Assembly (NCBI GenBank): GCA_947471745.1
Contig: CANJKZ010000827.1
Coordinates: 1-64,000 of the forward strand
DNA from: Closterium sp. Naga37s-1
Taxonomy: Eukaryota; Streptophyta; Zygnematophyceae; Desmidiales; Closteriaceae
Length of the DNA: 64,000 nt
Direction: 5' to 3'
The stretch's first letter is position 1. Each line of letters begins with the position of its first letter. Below the pieces are notes generated by a model, which was not told where the DNA came from, searched no databases, and saw only the letters and a program-made list of their open reading frames with translations. The translations under genes and the position numbers were made by a program. Shown here piece by piece: positions 25,201 through 34,300 of this stretch.

Positions 25201-28200
25201 GGAGCTGCAGTCCCGGCGTGGGGACTGGAGCTGCAGTCCCGGCGTGGGGACTGGAGCTGCAGTCCCGGCGTGGGGACTGGAGCTGCAGTCCCGGCGTGGG
25301 GACTGGAGCTGCAGTCCCGGCTTGGGGACTGGAGCTGCAGTCCCGGCTTGGGGACTGGAGCTGCAGTCCCGGCATGGGGACTGGAGCTGCAGTCCCGGCT
25401 TGGGGACTGGAGCTGCAGTCCCGGCGTGGGGACTGGAGCTGCACTCCCGGCGTGGGGACTGGAGCTGCAGTCCTGGCTTGGGGACTGGGGCTGCAGTCCT
25501 GGCTTGGGGACTAGAGCTGCAGTACTGGCGTGGGGACTGGAGCTGCAGTCCCGGCATGGGGACTGGAGCTGCAGTCCCGGCGTGGGGACTGGAGCTGCAG
25601 TCCCGGCGTGGGGACTGGAGGCGCATGCAGTCCTGGCGTGGGGACTGGAGCTGCAGTCCCGGCGTGGGGACTGGAGCTGCAGTCCCGGCGTGGGGACTGG
25701 AGCTGCAGTCCCGGTGTGGGGACTGGAGCTGCAGTCCCGGCGTGGGGACTGGAGGTGCATGCAGTCCCGGCGTGGGGACTGGAGCTGCAGTCCCGGCGTG
25801 GGGACTGGAGCTGCAGTCCCGGCGTGGGGACTGGAGCTGCAGTCCCGGCTTGGGGACTGGAGCTGCAGTCCCGGCTTGGGGACTGGAGCTGCAGTCCCGG
25901 CGTGGGGACTGGAGCTGCAGTCCTGGCGTGGGGACTGGAGCTGCAGTCCCGGCGTGGGGACTGGAGCTGCAGTCCCGGCGTGGGGACTGGAGCTGCAGTC
26001 CCGGCTTGGGGACTGGAGCTGCAGTCCCGGCGTGGGGACTGGAGCTGCAGTCCTGGCGTGGGGACTGGAGCTGCAGTCCCGGCGTGGGGACTGGAGCTGC
26101 AGTCCCGGCTTGGGGACTGGAGCTGCAGTCCCGGCTTGGGGACTGGAGCTGCAGTCCCGGCATGGGGACTGGAGCTGCAGTCCCGGCTTGGGGACTGGAG
26201 CTGCAGTCCCGGCGTGGGTACTGGAGCTGCAGTCCCGGCGTGGGGACTGGAGCTGCAGTCCCGGCTTGGGGACTGGAGCTGCAGTCCCGGCGTGGGGACT
26301 GGAGCTGCAGTCCCGGCGTGGGGACTGGAGCTGCAGTCCCGGCGTGGGGACTGGAGCTGCAGTCCCGGCTTGGGGACTGGAGCTGCAGTCCCGGCTTGGG
26401 GACTGGAGCTGCAGTCCCGGCTTGGGGACTGGAGCTGCAGTCCCGGCGTGGGGACTGGAGCTGCAGTCCCGGCGTGGGGACTGGAGCTGCAGTCCCGGCG
26501 TGGGGACTGGAGCTGCAGTCCCGGCGTGGGGACTGGAGCTGCAGTCCCGGCGTGGGGACTGGAGCTGCAGTCCCAGCGTGGGAACTGGAGGTGCAGTCCC
26601 GGCTTGGGGACTGGAGCTGCAGTCCTGGCTTGGGGACTAGAGCTGCAGTACCGGCGTGGGGACTGGAGCTGCAGTCCCGGCGTGGGGACTGGAGCTGCAG
26701 TCCCGGCGTGGGGACTGGAGCTGCAGTCCCGGCTTGGGGACTGGAGCTGCAGTCCCGGCGTGGGGACTGGAGCTGCAGTCCCGGCTTGGGGACTGGAGCT
26801 GCAGTCCCGGCGTGGGGACTGGAGGTGCATGCAGTCCCGGCGTGGGGACTGGAGCTGCAGTCCCGGCTTGGGGACTGGAGCTGCAGTCCCGGCTTGGGGA
26901 CTGGAGCTGCAGTCCCGGCGTGGGGACTGGAGCTGCAGTCCCGGCGTGGGGACTGGAGCTGCAGTCCCGGCGTGGGGACTGGAGCTGCAGTCCCGGCGTG
27001 GGGACTGGAGCTGCAGTCCCGGCTTGGGGACTGGAGCTGCAGTCCCGGCTTGGGGACTGGAGCTGCAGTCCCGGCATGGGGACTGGAGCTGCAGTCCCGG
27101 CTTGGGGACTGGAGCTGCAGTCCCGGCGTGGGGACTGGAGCTGCAGTCCCGGCGTGGGGACTGGAGCTGCAGTCCTGGCTTGGGGACTGGGGCTGCAGTC
27201 CTGGCTTGGGGACTAGAGCTGCAGTACTGGCGTGGGGACTGGAGCTGCAGTCCCGGCATGGGGACTGGAGCTGCAGTCCCGGCGTGGGGACTGGAGCTGC
27301 AGTCCCGGCGTGGGGACTGGAGGCGCATGCAGTCCCGGCGTGGGGACTGGAGCTGCAGTCCCGGCGTGGGGACTGGAGCTGCAGTCCCGGCGTGGGGACT
27401 GGAGCTGCAGTCCCGGTGTGGGGACTGGAGCTGCAGTCCCGGCGTGGGGACTGGAGGTGCATGCAGTCCCGGCGTGGGGACTGGAGCTGCAGTCCCGGCG
27501 TGGGGACTGGAGCTGCAGTCCCGGCGTGGGGACTGGAGCTGCAGTCCCGGCTTGGGGACTGGAGCTGCAGTCCCGGCTTGGGGACTGGAGCTGCAGTCCC
27601 GGCGTGGGGACTGGAGCTGCAGTCCTGGCGTGGGGACTGGAGCTGCAGTCCCGGCGTGGGGACTGGAGCTGCAGTCCCGGCGTGGGGACTGGAGCTGCAG
27701 TCCCGGCTTGGGGACTGGAGCTGCAGTCCCGGCGTGGGGACTGGAGCTGCAGTCCTGGCGTGGGGACTGGAGCTGCAGTCCCGGCGTGGGGACTGGAGCT
27801 GCAGTCCCGGCTTGGGGACTGGAGCTGCAGTCCCGGCTTGGGGACTGGAGCTGCAGTCCCGGCATGGGGACTGGAGCTGCAGTCCCGGCTTGGGGACTGG
27901 AGCTGCAGTCCCGGCGTGGGGACTGGAGCTGCAGTCCCGGCGTGGGGACTGGAGCTGCAGTCCCGGCTTGGGGACTGGAGCTGCAGTCCCGGCGTGGGGA
28001 CTGGAGCTGCAGTCCCGGCGTGGGGACTGGAGCTGCAGTCCCGGCGTGGGGACTGGAGCTGCAGTCCCGGCTTGGGGACTGGAGCTGCAGTCCCGGCTTG
28101 GGGACTGGAGCTGCAGTCCCGGCTTGGGGACTGGAGCTGCAGTCCCGGCGTGGGGACTGGAGCTGCAGTCCCGGCGTGGGGACTGGAGCTGCAGTCCCGG

Positions 28201-31200
28201 CGTGGGGACTGGAGCTGCAGTCCCGGCGTGGGGACTGGAGCTGCAGTCCCGGCGTGGGAACTGGAGGTGCAGTCCCGGCCTGGGGACTGGAGCTGCAGTC
28301 CTGGCTTGGGGACTGGAGCTGCAGTACTGGCGTGGGGACTAGAGCTGCAGTCCCGGCGTGGGGACTGGAGCTGCAGTCCCGGCGTGGGGACTGGAGCTGC
28401 AGTCCCGGCTTGGGGACTGGAGCTGCAGTCCCGGCGTGGGGACTGGAGCTGCAGTCCCGGCTTGGGGACTGGAGCTGCAGTCCCGGCGTGGGGACTGGAG
28501 GTGCATGCAGTCCCGGCGTGGGGACTGGAGCTGCAGTCCCGGCTTGGGGACTGGAGCTGCAGTCCCGGCTTGGGGACTGGAGCTGCAGTCCCGGCGTGGG
28601 GACTGGAGCTGCAGTCCCGGCGTGGGGACTGGAGCTGCAGTCCCGGCGTGGGGACTGGAGCTGCAGTCCCGGCGTGGGGACTGGAGCTGCAGTCCCGGCT
28701 TGGGGACTGGAGCTGCAGTCCCGGCTTGGGGACTGGAGCTGCAGTCCCGGCATGGGGACTGGAGCTGCAGTCCCGGCTTGGGGACTGGAGCTGCAGTCCC
28801 GGCGTGGGGACTGGAGCTGCAGTCCCGGCGTGGGGACTGGAGCTGCAGTCCTGGCTTGGGGACTGGGGCTGCAGTCCTGGCTTGGGGACTAGAGCTGCAG
28901 TACTGGCGTGGGGACTGGAGCTGCAGTCCCGGCATGGGGACTGGAGCTGCAGTCCCGGCGTGGGGACTGGAGCTGCAGTCCCGGCGTGGGGACTGGAGGC
29001 GCATGCAGTCCCGGCGTGGGGACTGGAGCTGCAGTCCCGGCGTGGGGACTGGAGCTGCAGTCCCGGCGTGGGGACTGGAGCTGCAGTCCCGGTGTGGGGA
29101 CTGGAGCTGCAGTCCCGGCGTGGGGACTGGAGGTGCATGCAGTCCCGGCGTGGGGACTGGAGCTGCAGTCCCGGCGTGGGGACTGGAGCTGCAGTCCCGG
29201 CGTGGGGACTGGAGCTGCAGTCCCGGCTTGGGGACTGGAGCTGCAGTCCCGGCTTGGGGACTGGAGCTGCAGTCCCGGCGTGGGGACTGGAGCTGCAGTC
29301 CTGGCGTGGGGACTGGAGCTGCAGTCCCGGCGTGGGGACTGGAGCTGCAGTCCCGGCGTGGGGACTGGAGCTGCAGTCCCGGCTTGGGGACTGGAGCTGC
29401 AGTCCCGGCGTGGGGACTGGAGCTGCAGTCCTGGCGTGGGGACTGGAGCTGCAGTCCCGGCGTGGGGACTGGAGCTGCAGTCCCGGCTTGGTGACTGGAG
29501 CTGCAGTCCCGGCTTGGGGACTGGAGCTGCAGTCCCGGCATGGGGACTGGAGCTGCAGTCCCGGCTTGGGGACTGGAGCTGCAGTCCCGGCGTGGGGACT
29601 GGAGCTGCAGTCCCGGCGTGGGGACTGGAGCTGCAGTCCCGGCTTGGGGACTGGAGCTGCAGTCCCGGCGTGGGGACTGGAGCTGCAGTCCCGGCGTGGG
29701 GACTGGAGCTGCAGTCCCGGCGTGGGGACTGGAGCTGCAGTCCCGGCTTGGGGACTGGAGCTGCAGTCCCGGCTTGGGGACTGGAGCTGCAGTCCCGGCT
29801 TGGGGACTGGAGCTGCAGTCCCGGCGTGGGGACTGGAGCTGCAGTCCCGGCGTGGGGACTGGAGCTGCAGTCCCGGCGTGGGGACTGGAGCTGCAGTCCC
29901 GGCTTGGGGACTGGAGCTGCAGTCCCGGCGTGGGGACTGGAGCTGCAGTCCCAGCTTGGGGACTGGAGCTGCAGTCCCAGCGTGGGGACTGGAGCTTTAG
30001 ACCCGGCTTGGGGAGTGGAGCTGCAGTCGCGGCTTGGGGACTGGAGCTGCAGTCCGGGCGTGGGGACTGGAGCTGCAGACCCGGCTTGGGGACTGGAGCT
30101 GCAATCCCGGCTTGGGGACTGGAGCTGCAGTCCTGGCGTGGGGACAGGACTGAGAGAGCACAGGGCTGTGCTTTGTGATGAAACAACCTTTAACGAGTCC
30201 ATCCGCGACGGCACAATCAAGCACCAGCGCCAAGGAGGCAGCTGGTTGTAACTCACGTCCAGGACATAAGGAATGGGATGCACTCATTCTCACCGCACAC
30301 AACTGTTTCTCACCACACAATATTCCTTCTCACCACACGTGACTCCTTCTCACCGCACACAACTCCTCCTCACCGCCGCCTCGCTGTCACTCACCTGCAG
30401 GGACGCGCATGCAGCTAGTGGCGCCAGGGAAGCCTCTCCCAGCTGGTTGTAGCTCACGTCTAGCACCTGGGGTGGGTGTGGTGCACGCCCCGTGCTGACT
30501 CCTTCTCACCGCACTCAAATCCTCCTCACCGTTGTCTGTCACTCACCTGCAGGGACGCGCATGCAGCTAGTGGCGCCAGGGAAGCCTCTCCCAGCTGGTT
30601 GTAGCTCACGTCTAGCACCTGGGGTGGTGGAGGAGGGGGGGAGATTGGCGAGAAGGGAGAGGTGGAAGAGTGAGGTCAGCTGGCTGTAGATCAGGTCTAG
30701 CACCTGGGGAGGTGGAGGGGGAAGGGGGCGGTGGGGGGATGGCGGGCCGCGGGGGGGGAGATTGGAGAGAATGGAGAGGTGGAACAGAAAGGTCAGCTGG
30801 CTGCAGCTCACGTCTAGGGCCCGGTGGGGGAGATGGGGTTGAAGGGGAGGGTTTGAAGCGGGGATGGGGAGAGAGGAGGGAGAGCACGCACGGGGCTGAG
30901 TTGTGGCTCATGGTTAGCACCTTTTTTTACTTTTTTTACCAGCTTTGACCTTGTTGACTCACCTTGACCGGCGTTGACTCACCTTGACCGGCGTTGACTC
31001 ACCTTGACCGGCGTTGACTCACCTTGACCAGCGTTGTCTCTCCTTGACCTTTTTTAGTCGCTCGATGCCGTCCATTGTTGTGAGCTTCCTTTGAACTCAC
31101 TGGCCTTGACTCGCTTTGAGCTTGCTTTGACCAGCGTTGACTCACCTTGACCAGCGTTGACTCACCTTGACCTTCTTGAGACGCTCGATGCCGTCCATTG

Positions 31201-31300
31201 CTGTCAGCTTGTTGCCCCTCAGATACACAAACTGTGACATGGATGCACGCATGCATGCACACATGGATGAAAGCACACATGCACATATGTATGCACACAG

Positions 31301-31345
<45 letters not shown>

Positions 31346-34300
31346 CACATGCACGCACACACACGCACACAGACATGCACACGCAGACGTTAGCAAACGG
31401 GAGTACGAATAAGGGCACACAAGCAGAATCAGAAGCGCAGGGGCATCAACAGGCATGCGACCCCATGAGGCACGCACACCCACACAGTCTATAGCGCCTG
31501 CCTCAGCCGCGGTGAGCCCACTGCCCCACACCTGAGCAGCACCTGAGCAGCACCTGAGCAGCACCTGCCACAAGCCCACCTGAGCAGCAGGCGGCAGGTG
31601 CAGCGTATCTGCCTTGAGGCTTCTGATGCGCTGCGACCGCAGGTCCACCCGCTGGTGATTTGAGGGGAGGTGGGATCGGGGGGGGTTACATGGGTGACGG
31701 GGAAGGGGGAATGCGGATGACGTGTGTGTGCAGGTGCAGCGTGTGGGAATTGAGTCTTGTGATGCGCTGCGACCGCAGGTCCACGCGCTGGTAGGGGGGA
31801 GTTGAGGGATGGGGATGAGGGGGGAGGGGGAAGGAGAAGAGGAGGGAGGAGGAGAAGAGGACTGAGGGGGGGCGCTTGTGATGCGCTGCGAGCACACGCT
31901 GAAGAAGGGGACTGAGGGATGGGGATGAGAGGGGAGGGGGGAGGAGAGGAGAAGGACGACGGCACATGTGTGTGCAGGTGCAGCGTGTGGGCCTTGAGGC
32001 TTCTGATGCGCTGCGAGCGCAGGTCAATGTGCTGGAAAGGGGAGATGGGATGGGGGGGGTTACATGGGTGATGGGGAAGGGGGAATGTGTGCAGGTGCAG
32101 CATGTTGGCCTTGCGGCTTCTAATGCGCTGCGAACACAGGTCAATGTGCCGGAGAGGGGAGGCAGAGGGGGTTGGGGAAAAGAGGAGGCAGGATGTCATC
32201 TCTGCCACCCACCGTGTCATCTCTGCCACCCACCGTGTCATCTCTGCCACCCACCGTGTCATCTCTGCCACCCACCGTGTCATCTCTGCCACCCACCGTG
32301 TCATCTGTGCCGCGCACATCAGGACCCGGCATCACCCGCAGCTCTCTAGGCGACACTCTTGCCCTGCCACCCAAGCTCCCTCCCCCTCCTCCTCCTCCTC
32401 GTCCTGGTGATGATACTGGCATTGATGCTCCCGTTGCTGCTGGTGATGATGCTCCTCTTGACCCTGCCAGTGATGATAACCGTGATGGTGATGGTAATGG
32501 TGACGGTGATAGCAATGATGGTACTGGAGACGCTGGTTGTTGTGATGGCTTGCTTGGTGATGCTGATGCTGATGCTGCTGCAGCGGATGACACTACAGCT
32601 GCTGGTGTGACAGCAGGTGCTGTCACAAGGCTGTGCATGCTGGGAATCGCGTTAGGCATCGCAGCACTGGCTTCTGCTGCTTGCGTTGACCTCTCTGCTG
32701 TCTTTAGCGAGTCTGTCTTGCCGCCTTCCTCCTCCTCCTCCTTCTCCCATCCCTCCGCTACTTGGTCTTGATCTCTTGTCCCCGCCTGCTTGTCACCCCT
32801 AATCTCCTGCAGAGTCATCCCTTCATCCTCTTCTCTTTCCTCCACCACGCTTTCGTCCACCTCTCTTCCCTCCTCTGTTCTCTCCTCCCTTTCCTCCTCT
32901 CTTCCCTCATCTCTCCCCACCTCCAACTCCACACTTCCTACCCTATCTACAGCACTCACAGTGTCACCCATTCGATCACTGCCGGCAACAGCAGCATTGG
33001 ATTCACCACCACCACCAGCAGCAGCAGCAGCAGCAGCAGAAGTGAAGGTGCTGGTGGTGTTGACCACATCAGGGGAGGGATCAGATGATGAGGATGCACT
33101 GTTGACAGCAGGGGAAACGCCCTGCATACCCTCATAAATGCCAGGAGGAACCCCAGCAGCAGTCAGTGGGGGATCACAAGGCGCGGGCGTTGGGGCAACG
33201 ACAGGGCTGCTGGAGACAGAGGGGTATGCAGAGGCAGGTGCAGAACCCAAGGCAGAGGCAGAGGCAAATTGAGAGTGAGACGACTTTTGAGGCGCCTCAA
33301 AAGCAGTCAGTGGGGGATCGCAAGGGGCAGGCGTTGGGGCAACGACTGGGCTGCTGGAAACAGAGGGGTGTGCAGAGACAGGCGCGGAACCCGAGGTAGA
33401 GGCAGAAGCAGAGTGAGACGCAGATTGAGATGCAGAGGTACTGTTGCTCCCTGTACCCATGCTCCTACACGTGCCAGCCCCAGCAACAGCAGCTGCAGTG
33501 GCAGCGGCAGCAGCAGGTGTTGCGCGAGTGGCAGAGGCAGCAACAGGGGCAGCAGTAGGGGCGGTGAAAGTGGGGGAGGAGGTGAGGGAGGCGAGGTGGG
33601 AGCGGAGGTTGGCGGCTCGCCTGGAAAGAGAGGCGGCAGTGGGAGCAGCGACAGAGCTTGACGGGGGGGAATATGACGAGGCAGCCGCGTTGAAGCTCAC
33701 ACTGCTGCCAAAGGCTATCCGCCTGCGGGCACTCGCATTTGCACTCGCATTTCCTCCTGCCACTGACGCTGATGCTGCAAGTGATGGGGATGCGAATGCC
33801 GCTGTTGAGCCTACACGACTAGGGCTTATTCGTCCCCCACCCCCGCCCCCACTGCCTGCTCTCTCACCTACTCGTCCCCCGCCAACACCTCCTGCTCTCT
33901 CTTCCGCCTTCCCCCCTGCTGCGCCATTTCGTCTCAAAGGACTTCCCCCGGCCCTCCCTGCTGCGCCACTCACACCCGCCCTATCCGCCCCCTCGAATCT
34001 CCCCCCTGCCTTCCCCCCTGCTGTTCCTGGCGCTGCATCCCTCCTTCCACTCGGACTCCCCACGCGCCCACTCCCCTTCCCTGCAACCACTGCTCTCTCC
34101 GCACTTTGCCCCACAGTTCCCCGCACTCCCCCCAAAGCTCCCCCCTGCACTCTCCCTTGCGCTCCCCCTTGCACTCCCCCTTGCGCCCCCCCCAGCGCCC
34201 CTGCCCTTCCCCTGATGCCCAACCACCCGGGATCACTCCACCTCCCAGTCACAGCAATGCTATGCCGGTCCAGGGATAAAGAACCCAAACCCCCCATCCC

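Noticed and set aside
19552..30283. Open reading frames of up to 2636 codons on both strands
   Set aside because: They are products of the 26-bp repeat, which has no stop in any frame. All frames are open together, and conserved AIR9-like exons flank the array, so it is intronic.
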